NCBI GenBank assembly: GCA_008931825.1
Contig: QXVZ01026954.1
Span: 1 to 27,248 of the forward strand
Reading direction: 5' to 3'
Length of the DNA: 27,248 bases
Source of the DNA: Phallusia fumigata
Lineage: Eukaryota > Chordata > Ascidiacea > Phlebobranchia > Ascidiidae
A model generated the notes under the pieces. That model ran no database searches, was not told where the DNA came from, and saw only the letters and a list, made by a program, of their open reading frames with translations. A program made the translations under genes and the position numbers. Shown piece after piece: positions 10,201 through 21,110 of this stretch (positions within the stretch are counted from its first letter, which is position 1; every line of letters begins with the position of its first letter).

Positions 10201-13200
10201 TCACACTGCCTCTTGTCCACACATAGAAGTTAATGATGGACGCATCTGTTTCCTCTGCATTTTCCAAATCCTTAATGACTTTACATTGTGCCTTCAGATT
10301 TTCAGCTGTCAATTCCATGTCAGTCTTAAACAAGTTTACTTGCGAATGTGAGCACACCATGTCAAGAAATACACAAGCAACACCTTGGCCCATGCGGCCT
10401 TTCTCAGTCGAGCCATTGTAGAGGTATATGCTACCTGGCACCTTAGCACCACTGATATCAGTCAAAATAGTAGGTTCACCCTGTCCTGGGCACTGGTATG
10501 GTAAGAAGAAACCAGCAGGATTGTTTGGCTCCGTGTATCTCGGCATCATTACAAACTGGAGTATGTTCTGATGCAAATAATACAAAAAGCTTGCGTTGGT
10601 TTGCTCATTGACAAGTGAACCCAAAACGGAAAATGTTAAAACTTTGTCTGGTTCTTTAGGTGTTAGATGAGAGTGTTGACATTCAAGCCGGGGCTGGATT
10701 AAAAACACATCAGCAGGAGTGAGTTTAAACATCTTATTTCTGGTCAGCATCAGTGTAATATATTCCAAAACCGCTTCATCTAATTTTCTTTCTATGCTCT
10801 CCTTGACCTTTGTAAGTTCTTCCAAGTGCTGAGTGGTCAGTTCATGCACACCATACCACAGAATGCAAAGTTTAGGGTCACTATCGGCCATTGACGCCAG
10901 GCTTTCTTTGGACTCTCTCACACATACTGGTGTTATGTCTAAACCAGCACTAGGGGTCACTAGGGATGACCGTCGACTGTTTGATTCACTTTTTCGTATT
11001 TCCATGTCCATTTTGCAATAAAATATTGTGTTATCCTCCATCTGGAACACAAACATGTTTTTCTGATTGACCACAGCAAAGTTCTTCAGGAATGATCGGA
11101 CTGTGGTCATAGCAGATGGTGCTGTTGAGGCAAGGGAAGATCCTGACAATGTTCCCACAATGCGATGATGCAGAAAAATGCATTGTTGCAGCACACAACT
11201 GCATTCGAAGTATCCTGGGCGAAAGTTCATGTTGGCAGCCAAATATTCACCATGGTCAGGGACCTCTTCAGAGATGCTGTATTCATCGATGGAAGTCGTT
11301 TGGTAAACAGATGAGTAATCATCTCTTTTCCATATGTCTTCAGCTGGCTCCTCAACTAACAGCTGGTGACACAGGTGACTTTCATGAAGTTTTTTCAGCA
11401 AGAGTATTTGGTTTACTGCCTGGCACGCCAAGTGCAGGTTTGCCTTAATTATTTGCATCACATGGTTCTGTTCTATTTTAAGAGACTTCAACACCCTTGC
11501 ACTTCCTCGTCGGTGAAAGTAAATGTTTGCACAATCATCATTAATTTGCACAATAAGCCAGAAGTTAGGCAGTTGGCTGTTAGCTTCTAGAATCAATTGC
11601 GGATAATATTCTTCCTCTTCTGTATCGCTAGCCCCACCTTCATATCCTGATGCAGCTAAGCTGTTTTGGCTGTAATGGCGGGGTGACGAATCAGACATAG
11701 GACTAAAGATCTGGTCTCGGGAAGAAGCAGTTGGGCCTGGGAAAGATGAATTGTCGATGCCAAGTTTGTTGGTGCCAGAAGAGAAGCTGAAGTAGATGTT
11801 GTCGTTAGCATTAGCTGGGGTGCCTGGCATCGACATTGCATTGCTTTTACCAATAAAGATTGGTGAATAATGTTCCTTTCCACCACTTAATGAAGCATGT
11901 AGGGGCTGATGAAAGCTTGAGGTTGGAGTAATGATTTGAAGTGGGGTTGGTTTGGTTTGGCCCAATCTGCCTGGCTTCCCATACTTCCAACTTGACTCAA
12001 GATGGACGTTGGTAACAGACGAGGATCGTCTGGAGGGAACCATGCAACTTGAGAGTTCCACAGATGAGGCAGCTTTGTGTATTTGATTCTCTGCTTTGGG
12101 ATACGCGTCTTGCTGATACAGGGAGATGCAACTCTGACGCCCATGTTTGATTTGAGAACTGGAATCAACTGAACCCTGGCTGACAATAGGGGTTGACCAC
12201 ATTTGGCTGGAAACCTGCGGCTGGGGTGTTATCATTCCAGTGTCCTGATCAGCTAACTTGAAGTCGATCGGTTCCTGAATATCTGTGATAGAGTTAATTG
12301 GTCGAAATGATGAGTTTTCCCTTTCAATGCTGAGATAGTAGTAATGATCCTCTTTCTTTAACTTGTATTTTGCAAAGCGGAACCTCTCAAATTCTACTGA
12401 AAACAAAGCCTTGCTGCTCTCAAGGCCAAATATGAACTGCAAAGGCACTGTTTCCATAATGCAGTTGCTGGATTTTTTCTTTTCGATGTGATTTGTGACC
12501 TTTTCCAGTGTAAGAGTGTTTATGGGTTCACATGTCCTCAGCGATGACATGATTTCATCTTCCAAGAGCCAGGAAATACTCTTTTTCACTCCAGCCACAC
12601 AGGGCAGGCATTCCGGGGGAAAGTCTGATATGCCAATATCAGGTTCAGAGTAGGACAAGCGATTGACAAGATCTAACTTTGTTCCCCCATTTCCCTCTAC
12701 GTGAGTTGGGAGAAAAAGCCAAATCAAATCGAGAGTGATTTTCAGATCAGACAAGTTGACACTTTCACAGGGCTTCTCGAACGAATCTAAGACAGTTCCA
12801 AGGTTTGTAGGAAGGGCTATTACTGGCATGGTGCCATGGTTTCCACTACTTTTGTCTCTGACTGTGCACGTCATGCACATGAACAATGGTGCACTGTAGG
12901 TTCCGCCAGCAGAAGATAGGGAAGCGTTGTCATCAGCATGTATGGATCCTGGCCTATCATAGACTGCATCAGAGATATCCGACACACCGTGCTTGTGGGT
13001 AAATTGTACAGCATCATTCTCACTGTCATACTGACTGATGGAAGTGTGAGTTGCTGACGTAAAAGCCTGGGTGCAGTTGTTGACAGCATAGTACACATCT
13101 GGTAATGTTGGGATGGCCCTGCAGTATTTTTTCAAAACGTTGTTGAAATATTTTTCCAGTTGCTCATTCGTTCCAGACAAATGCCGTGAATGAGATTTAC

Positions 13201-16200
13201 CCAGGATTGAGAGAGGCACGCTAGGCAAGTTCTTCCACCCACTTTGCATGGTACCCGACATGTTCTTTTTTACGTCCACTTGTTTTACAGGCAGTGTATG
13301 AGTGATTTTTCGCTCACGCTGATGAGATTGCACTTTCTTTTTTCTGCTTTCAAACGCGTCATCATCAGAACTACTGCTTTCAGACAGGTGTTTTTCACAT
13401 TCTGAAACCCTGTGTCGCTGTCTTACTGATGTAAAAGCACTTTCCTTTTGATGTGGAATCAACATGTTGTTGTCAACATTTTGACCATCTTGGCTCTGTC
13501 CTTGATTACTTTGATCAGAATTTGTCAACACAGTTGTGGGTGGTTGTAGGCTAATAGGAGAAAGTTCCCTTACCACTGGGACAGTTTGAGGGGCATGTGG
13601 TGCTTCTTTTTTGGGCAAAATTGTATCTTTGCAAATGTCCTCAATATCGTCAAGCTCTGTGTCACCAATCTGTTGAGTGAAACCTGACAATGATGATGGA
13701 GTCAAGTGCTGGCTTTTAAACTCTGCGACCTGTGGTGAATTAAGAAGCATAAAGTCAGTGATGTCAATTTCTTCCACAAACTCCTGACAAATTGAATCTG
13801 TTGCTATTTGTAGATCTTCAGTGCTCACAATCTGTTCAGTTTCCTTTTGAACACCTTCAAACACCCCTGATACAAAGCTATGGCGGTATCCATCCACGAT
13901 TTGCATACAAACGTGGTTAACTTGATCATTTTCCCGAGACACAAGCGGAAATACCTCATCAGAGGCATCAATGCTCTGTGAGGCTGTGAAACTTTTTCCC
14001 ATGTCCACAAAGTCTTTGGTGGGTGACAAGGTTTGGTACACCACTCCATTCTCACCATTGTCAACGGTGTAAAAGCGGTGATCCTGCACGGACTCTTGCC
14101 ATTTTATCTTTCTCTGACTGTGCACGCTTTGCAATGCCGAACTTACAAGCATGCCCATGGAGCAATTGTAGACATAAACTGTGAATGTCCTTTGTTCCAG
14201 GGACTTTTCCGCTGCTTTGTGCTCCAATCTGTGTGTTTCAGTCATTGAAGCTTGACGCTTGATTGAAATACGACGGGCTATTCTGTGGGAATTTCCACTG
14301 TCCATAACTTTCTCGTCGATGCCTGCTGGGCTGCCTGGAATTGATGGTGTTGGCAGGTTCTCGGTAGGCGTTCCATGATCAGTTAAAGTTGCAGCACTAG
14401 AGCTGGTGCTTTGTTCCTGGTGTTCCGAGTCAGGGGAGACACCAAAAATGTTCCTAAAGTCAGTGTACGTTGCTGGCAGCAGAATAATTAGTACCTGGCC
14501 ACTATCTCCAGCCTTTAGATAGCAACACCATTGCCTAGAAACATCAGTTTTGTTGACATTTGCTTTGTTACTGGCAGTGTCGGATGCCAAGATATGATTG
14601 GTGATTCCAAGTTGGTCAGAAGAAGATAAATTTACCTCACAATCGCAAACCTTTTCAATGGATTGCTGAAGGCTTGAAAATAGCACTTCGTTGGGACCTT
14701 GTTCCTCTTGCAACTTTTGCTGGAGTGTCATAAAAAGAAGCTTTGTCCTGGGACTCTGGTCGAGCAGTCCAATAAAATTGAACATGCAAGGAAAAACTGT
14801 GATGTTGTCGTTTAATTCAAACCCTTGTACCTGATCAGGCATATGCTCTTCCATTTTGGAAAATGACTCTTTATCACTAAGGTCATCTGAAATCAGTGTG
14901 TCATTGCTAAATGAAATATCTTGGACTGGTTCTCTCAAGCCTGGGTAGTTGTCTGCAGATTGTGGAAAGGCTGTTGACATGGCTTCACTTTTACACATCA
15001 ACTGCAGGTGCTCCAGTGTAATAACAGTGCTGATCCATGATGTGTCCTTCTGTGCTATTGATGGGGCAATTTGGTAGCAGTCGAGACCTTCATAGTATGG
15101 AATGCCTGGCGTAGGGTCAGGATGCATGAATTTCATACTGCTGGAGCTACTGGTGCTGCTGGAGCTAAAACGTGATGAAAATTGTGATTGGCTGATCAAA
15201 CCATGCTGCGGCTCAGTCCACACCTCCATGGCAAGAAGAATTTCTTTTGGCTTCATCGATATCTCATCTGCGTCTTCATCTTCTTCCACATCGGACTCAT
15301 TTGTGCTCACTGAAGTTTCTGCTGTTCGGATCTTGGGAGGAAACAACACACACTGGACAAGGCAGTTGCGCATTGTTTCTTGTTTGTTCTCATCAGATAT
15401 GTTAAACATTGAAGCAAGTGGAAACTCCCGTGCGAGTGTAAGAACACCGTTTGTGGAGTGTGCAATACTGTATCCTTCAGCCATTCGAAGCTTCAATAGA
15501 AGATTTGGTAGACCCTCTGCAATGTCCATCTCAATAGGCGTATCAGTATTACTGGTAACAGACCACACATATCGCTTCCGAGCCAAATACCATTGCAACT
15601 CATGCATTTTTTTGGTGTTGTCGCTGATCGGCTGATGTTGGGGTACTAGAGGGTTGATGCTCTCAGGAATATGAAGATAATCTCTAGGCAATTGACTGTG
15701 TAGAACCAGAAGTTTATCCAAGGGTTTGCTCATGAGTACAACGCTAGTGCGTTTATCGGATAGGTGTTTAGTCCGGATGCTAGGCGAGATTCTAGAACTG
15801 GAATGGCGAACTCTTTTGACACTTGTAGATCCACCAGTTGCCAATGCTGAAACACGTTCTCGCAACTCATCGACTTGTTGTTTGCGCACTTCACCAGGGA
15901 CACCAATAAAAAATGCTACCTTCAGTATTACAGCTGGTGATTTGTTCCATACTCTCACAATGAAGAAGTACAATGGCTTTTCACTGTTGCTAGTTTCAAA
16001 TATTAGCTTCACATAGGTGTGTCCTTCCAAAAGCACAAAGGAACACCACTCTCTCAGAAGTGCCAGCAACTGGGCAAATGCCACTTGGCACTGAACTGAA
16101 TGATAGCGGCCTTCGGTGGACGAAGAATGCAAGTGCTTTGGCAAGGGGTTGTCGTGCTTCAGAATCACCTGTATATAATGAACATGCAGCCATTTTTGCC

Positions 16201-17962
16201 AGATTGAGACATCTAGAGAAAGCACCGGTTTCCAATAGGATGAAAATAGACTGGGGGTTGTCTCTGCTTGTGCAGACAGCACAAATTCATTAGAGTTCGG
16301 AGGCAGATAAAAAAGACTCTGAGCTTGGGACAAAACATCGGATACAAAGTAGTACACAGGATCACTGTTAAAATTGGCAAGGTTTTGAAGCATGTGATCG
16401 GCCTGTTGTAAGTTCCGGATGAAAATGACAAACCTTTGTGTGACTTGCTTTCTAGCCCGAGTCCAGCGTTCCACCAGTTTTCCTCTGCTGATGTCGTACA
16501 GGAACTCGTATGTACCAGCTATGTGAACCTCAACTTTGCAAGATTTTTTGTTTAAGGGCCATTGTGCTGAAACCCTGTACTCCACAGTTGTGTGATTTTT
16601 CCACCAACACAGCACCAAGTGAATTTCAATCATGTTTTTGGGAAACAACACCTGTTTGATATTGTAACCCTCCCGCAGTCGAGAGCCAACAACAGTAGGC
16701 AACGACACACGCAGAGATTTCTCACCATGTTTTCTGCTCATCATTGCTGGTACATCCTTGCGTTCAGGCGACAAGTTGCGGAGCTCAAACACAGAGCAAG
16801 TACTTCTATGGGAACTTCGTAAAGCAACATTGTCCTGCACCACTTCATTTAGATCTGCTTGAAAGGTCCAAAGCATCAATGATTTCTGGTAGAGGTTTAA
16901 GCTTTGAGAATGCATGGTGGGTGCTTGAAATGTGTTGATGTATTTTCCCTTTGTTGACTGAGCAACAAACTGCATCAGTTCTGTGTGGGACACACAACCG
17001 AAGTTGCACAGAGGAAAACTGGACGGATTTACATGGACAAATGAACATGCAGTTGTCAAAGTTTGACATTTGCCCAAAATGTGGTCCAGCATAACAGGAA
17101 TGGGTTCTCCAATCACACCATCAGTAAAAACAATAATGCCTGAGCTTGTATTAGGAGGCAGTAGTTGCAAGGCCAGCAAAGCGGTGTCCAAAATTGTGAT
17201 GAGGGTATTGTCATATGGCTGAGCCTTCACTATGCCTGCATTTGTGACAACCTCGGCAGTATACTTAATAGAGTAAATTACTTTCTTTGCCAAAGACATT
17301 ATGTGTTGGACTGATGATTCAGTCAAGTGACAACCTTGTATAATGACTTTTTGACTCACTCCAACACTAGTGGTGCCCCTCCACTGAGCAAACAAAGTGA
17401 TAAAAATTGATGGTTGCAGTGGACAAGATGTTCCTGGCACTACAAAGGGTTGGATAAGAGACATCAGGCACTCCTCGAGATTAAGAAGAATTGTCTCCAC
17501 CATAACACATTGCTGAAAGGTGTCCACCCTCAAAACTGAAGCAGACAGATCCAAAGCGAAAACAAACTTGTAACCACCAGATATAAATGCTAACCTAGTA
17601 TTAGTGGTCATCAGACATGGTTGGTTAGTTGACTCCAAGTTGTTGTCTATTATAGACAGGACTTGTAGTCCTGTAGTCTCCAATGTACTGCTGTTGTCGG
17701 TCGGAACAGATACTTGCGAGTTCAAATGATCCAAATACCACATTAACCGAATATTTCTTGAAACCCGGAATTCCTTGTTGAGCTGAATGTACACTTCCTT
17801 GGCATAGTTTTGTGATGTTGTTGCATCAGTTTGTAGTGGCTGCAAATAGTAAGATGATAAATTAAAATCGTAATTGATTTTGCAACTACAGTCAAAAATT
17901 TAACCAACCGAGGGCAGTAGAAGAGTCTTTTGCATGTCGGAAGAACGTCTTTTTCTTTCCAT
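7265..17962 (-). CDS. SZT2: SZT2, KICSTOR complex scaffold subunit (complete)
   Basis: In animals SZT2 joins KPTN, ITFG2 and KICS2 in KICSTOR, which tethers GATOR1 to lysosomes so that mTORC1 shuts off when amino acids or glucose are scarce. Two coding exons: 17909-17962 (18 codons from ATG at 17962) and 7265-17839, split by a 69-nt GT-AG intron. The predicted protein is 3,542 residues; human is about 3,430. The N-terminal part matches the family: KEFRVSRNIRLMWYL, a von Willebrand A-like fold with DLSAS (115-119) and GIIVFTDGV (TDG at 257-259), then RLREGYNIKQVLFP and LFYLPPNSNEFVLS. Serine-rich low-complexity linkers occur (for example near 15140). The TTG-initiated extension of the long frame is only the splice acceptor (TTGCAG). 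The 10.6-kb exon is striking because vertebrate SZT2 has dozens of exons. Its 5' end is copied in an inverted repeat, and its last residues recur at 6133-6362. Confidence 0.93.
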
Positions 17963-18766
17963 TTTTTACCTGTAAAACTTTACCTTTAGCATTGCACAAA
18001 CAAATTTTATAATCTACACACTGGTTGAAATGCTTACCTGTAGCAAAAATATTGTCTTTAACTTTTAGAGTATCCTTTCATTGTCAGTGGTTTCCTACCT
18101 AAGGTAGGAAACCACTGACAATGAAAGGATACTCTAAAAGTTAAAGACAATATTTTTGCTACAGGTAAGCATTTCAACCAGTGTGTAGATTATAAAATTT
18201 GTTTGTGCAATGCTAAAGGTAAAGTTTTACAGGTAAAAAATGGAAAGAAAAAGACGTTCTTCCGACATGCAAAAGACTCTTCTACTGCCCTCGGTTGGTT
18301 AAATTTTTGACTGTAGTTGCAAAATCAATTACGATTTTAATTTATCATCTTACTATTTGCAGCCACTACAAACTGATGCAACAACATCACAAAACTATGC
18401 CAAGGAAGTGTACATTCAGCTCAACAAGGAATTCCGGGTTTCAAGAAATATTCGGTTAATGTGGTATTTGGATCATTTGAACTCGCAAGTATCTGTTCCG
18501 ACCGACAACAGCAGTACATTGGAGACTACAGGACTACAAGTCCTGTCTATAATAGACAACAACTTGGAGTCAACTAACCAACCATGTCTGATGACCACTA
18601 ATACTAGGTTAGCATTTATATCTGGTGGTTACAAGTTTGTTTTCGCTTTGGATCTGTCTGCTTCAGTTTTGAGGGTGGACACCTTTCAGCAATGTGTTAT
18701 GGTGGAGACAATTCTTCTTAATCTCGAGGAGTGCCTGATGTCTCTTATCCAACCCTTTGTAGTGCC
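17436..18766. repeat. Perfect inverted repeat: 665-bp arms with a 1-nt centre
   Basis: 17436-18100 and 18102-18766 are reverse complements around base 18101. I compared the central ~380 bp of each arm base by base and found no mismatch; the outer part encodes the same residues and I saw no difference. The arms carry the SZT2 5' flank, coding exon 1, the 69-nt intron and about 404 nt of exon 2. At the outer edge the left arm continues into SZT2, while the right arm changes at once into a terminal-inverted-repeat element. Alleles elsewhere in the window differ clearly, so full identity means a very recent event, gene conversion, or an assembly or library artefact. No N marks the join. Confidence 0.9.
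18036..18242. promoter_or_regulatory. Symmetric SZT2 5' flank with two head-to-head starts
   Basis: The SZT2 ATG (17962, minus) and its mirror copy (18240, plus) face away from each other, 277 bases apart. Both have the same upstream signals: TTTTACAG nine bases before the ATG, as expected of a cis- or trans-splice acceptor, and further out CTACAG followed by GTAAGC, a good splice donor. A 5' UTR intron or spliced-leader addition would each fit. No TATA box was recognised. Confidence 0.3.
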
Positions 18767-18851
18767 CAGTCTGCAGAATATGGCAGTTCCCGACGAGATC
18801 TCGGGCGTGCAGGACGGAAATATCCCGCGTGCGCGCGTGCACGAATCTTAA
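18240..18851 (+). pseudogene. Truncated inverted copy of the SZT2 5' end, running into a mobile element
   Basis: Mirror copy of SZT2 exon 1 (18240-18293), intron (18294-18362) and the first 404 nt of exon 2 (18363-18766). The frame then crosses into the adjacent element and stops at 18851. If spliced it would encode about 180 residues: 153 of SZT2, including the DLSAS half of the von Willebrand A-like fold, plus about 27 element-derived, Arg-rich residues. It lacks the rest of SZT2 and is probably non-functional as protein. Its transcript would be fully complementary to the SZT2 5' end. Confidence 0.8.
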
Positions 18852-19236
18852 GCCCGCGTGCAAGACCAACAAGCCCGCGTGCAACACAAGTGATAAAGAT
18901 GACTAGACAAGGCAATAAATGTCTTTGGTGCAAATGTATTTGCAAAGTAACAAGAACACAAGCAAACTCCCTGCCATTCCAGACCCTATTCGTTTGTATG
19001 TCGAAAAATATCCTGAATCAGCGTGAAAACACTCGACTCGCCGTGAATATAAAAAGCTCCGCGTTTCTTGTATTTTCAATTGATGTGTGCGTTAATTCAG
19101 CTGTTATTCATCGATAGTTTTATGTTTTGACCTTCGCGTGCAAAGAAAAAAATCCGCGTACAGTCAAAAAAAATTGGCGTGTAAAAAAAAATTTGAAAAA
19201 CACCTCGCGCGTGCAGCTGCCATACTCTGCAAACTG
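18767..19236. mobile_element. Non-autonomous terminal-inverted-repeat element, 470 bp, with GCGTGC subterminal repeats
   Basis: Starts CAGTCTGCAGAATATGGCAG, and its end, reverse-complemented, reads CAGTTTGCAGAGTATGGCAG: 18 of 20 match. Inside, GCGTGC occurs seven times in the same orientation, five clustered at 18805-18882, one at 19136 and one at 19209, with looser copies between. Clustered short subterminal repeats are typical of transposase-binding sites in hAT- and P-like DNA transposons. The possible 3-bp flank repeat GCC is too short to assign a family. No complete transposase is present. Its left end coincides exactly with the outer edge of the SZT2 palindrome. Confidence 0.65.
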
Positions 19237-19790
19237 GCCTACCTAAAGCAAAATGGACCTGTGAAAAATACATAACATTTTACAAATAACAACACAACTC
19301 AAAGATCAAACTAATGCGAAAAAACAAATACCTGGAATCCCCTTTCATGATAATAGGCACAGTTGAAGAGGAGTGCAATGTTACAAACAAGTCAATGTCA
19401 AGAACTACAAATTTAATTATTTGGTGCATTTACCTTGAGGTTAACGCATTAGAAATCTATAACAACAAAAAAGGAACAAAATATGATTTGTTGACCTCAT
19501 ACTTCTGCTCATTTCGATGGAGAGACTTGATAGTTGCATGAAAATGACAAGTACCAAATATTGCACAACAGCAAAAAATAAACACGCTTTGACGCATTGA
19601 ACCGGAACGACAAAGGTAAACATCGCTTCACGCACCACCGCTTCCGGTGCTACACAATTTTAAAAGTTGTGTTTTGTGACTGGCAAACGAGACCGTAGTA
19701 AAAGAATTTTCCCTCCAATAGGGGCTTGGTCCGGCGGTAGCGGTTTAAAAGGGCAAACCGTTTCACTAGGCTTTGATACAAACAGAGGAA
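19237..19790. promoter_or_regulatory. Region between SZT2 copy/element and PGAP3; probable PGAP3 promoter and 5' UTR
   Basis: No coding gene is supported. Close to PGAP3 lie two ETS-like cores, CCGGAAC near 19600 and CTTCCGG near 19640, and a near-palindrome ACACAATTTTAAAAGTTGTGT near 19652-19672. On the minus strand, GGGGATTCCAG followed by GTATTTG (junction at 19331-19332) resembles a splice donor. It could end an upstream SZT2 5' UTR exon, but there is no independent support. Without the palindrome and element, SZT2 and PGAP3 would be divergent neighbours about 0.7 kb apart. Confidence 0.35.
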
Positions 19791-21110
19791 ATGCTGGTAT
19801 TTGTGGCATTTTTTGCGCTGAGCGTATTTTCAACGGCGTTTGGGTCAAATGGTGACAGGTCGGGTGCATATCAGGTGAGTTGTTCTGTGCTGTTATTTTG
19901 CTAAACAATGATTGTATAACATTGTTTTTTGATTTTTAGAATTGCCTGAAACCTTGCTTCACCAGCAACTGCAGCAGTGTTGAATACCCAGTAGATCAAC
20001 CTTTCTATTTGACTGCAATGGGTTGGGATTGTAAGGAGGAGTGCAAGTAGGTTTCTGATTTTCCCAATGTTATGCACACAATAAAATGTACTTTTAATGC
20101 ACAACTGTCGCTTACTAAATGTTTCTTTTTGAGGACAAGCTTTTGTCTACCAAACAAATTCATTATGCTCTCAGTTGGGATTTAAGCGTGAAGTTTTAGT
20201 TTGGAAGTTTAGTAAAAAGTGAAGATTCCTAATGGAGTAACTTATGCACCTGTAATACTAAGCAAACCAGTGTTCAGTGGCATCCCTTACAAATTGGGAT
20301 GAATGCTTGTTTGCATTGTTCTATGACCAATTTCTGGTTTGCAGATATTCTTGTATGTGGTCGGCTGTTGCGATATATGCTGAGCAAAAAGTGGCCTGCC
20401 CTCAGTTTCATGGGAAATGGCCTTTTGTGAGATTTCTGGGCATGCAGGAACCTGCATCAGTGTTGTTTTCCGTTTTGAATGGTGCTACCACTGTCATTGG
20501 GTTTCAAAGATATTCGAGAGATGTTCCGAACACTGCACCGATGTTTAATGTAGCTGTTTTACAAGCAGTAGTTGGTGTTAATGCCTGGATTTGGTCTGCG
20601 GTCTATCATTCGAGGGATTTTATTTGGACTGAAACACTTGATTATTTTTGTGCAACCTCCTTAGTGGTCTATTCATTTTATGTTGCTATCCATAGGTGGT
20701 CGTATGAAGGTGCTGTCCAAAACCGAGCCAGAATAAGGTGGGTAGCTGGACATGTGCTTGCAGGCCTGTACATAACTCACATATGTTACTTAAGTTTTGA
20801 TAAGTTTGATTATGGGTACAATATGAAAGCGAATGTGGCTGTCGCAATCACTAATGAAGCTGCTTGGCTGTGGCTTTGGAAACAAAAGAGAAAACCGTTT
20901 CCGTACTTTTGGAAAATTTTCTTTATTGTTGTGGCAACTCAAACCTTCTTGTTGTTTGAGTTATTTGATTTTCCACCAATATTATGGATCCTAGATGCCC
21001 ATTCTATATGGCACCTGCTGACTATACCAATGCCTATACTGTTGTTCTCATTTTTCAAAGATGACCATCTAAATTTACAAAGCATTTCGCCAAAAGATAA
21101 GGTTCCTTAA
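19791..21110 (+). CDS. PGAP3: Post-GPI attachment to proteins factor 3 (Per1 family)
   Basis: Golgi/ER membrane hydrolase that removes an unsaturated fatty acid from GPI-anchored proteins during lipid remodelling. Exons 19791-19874, 19940-20046 and 20345-21110 give 318 residues (human about 320). Residues 1-19 form a signal peptide. A Cys-rich lumenal segment (NCLKPCFTSNC, GWDCKEECKYSCMW) follows, then PQFHGKWPF, and then seven likely membrane helices. The hydrolase (CREST-type) residues are visible: S148 and H152 in NAWIWSAVYHSRD, D163 in LDYFCA, and H283/H287 in DAHSIWH. The start was chosen because it opens the signal peptide. Introns are 65 and 298 nt. The alternative frame beginning at 20277 is intron read-through. 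A second copy of the last 388 nt lies at 24258-24645. Confidence 0.94.

Noticed and set aside
7446..16938. Many open frames on the plus strand within SZT2 (for example 8684-9136, 9514-9984 and 15102-15635)
   Set aside because: They are antisense to the long, family-matching SZT2 exon, show no recognisable domains and have no splice or start context of their own.
17840..17845. Start of SZT2 at the long frame's first codon (TTG at 17845)
   Set aside because: TTGCAG here is a 3' splice site. A proper ATG in good context lies in an upstream exon at 17962 with matching phase.
18731..19117. 128-residue frame with a CxxC-like cluster inside the mobile element, considered as a transposase or THAP-type domain
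   Set aside because: The cysteines do not fit a known finger and the frame begins in antiparallel SZT2 sequence. A short frame ending PIRLYVEKYPESA looks protein-like but is too small to support a call.
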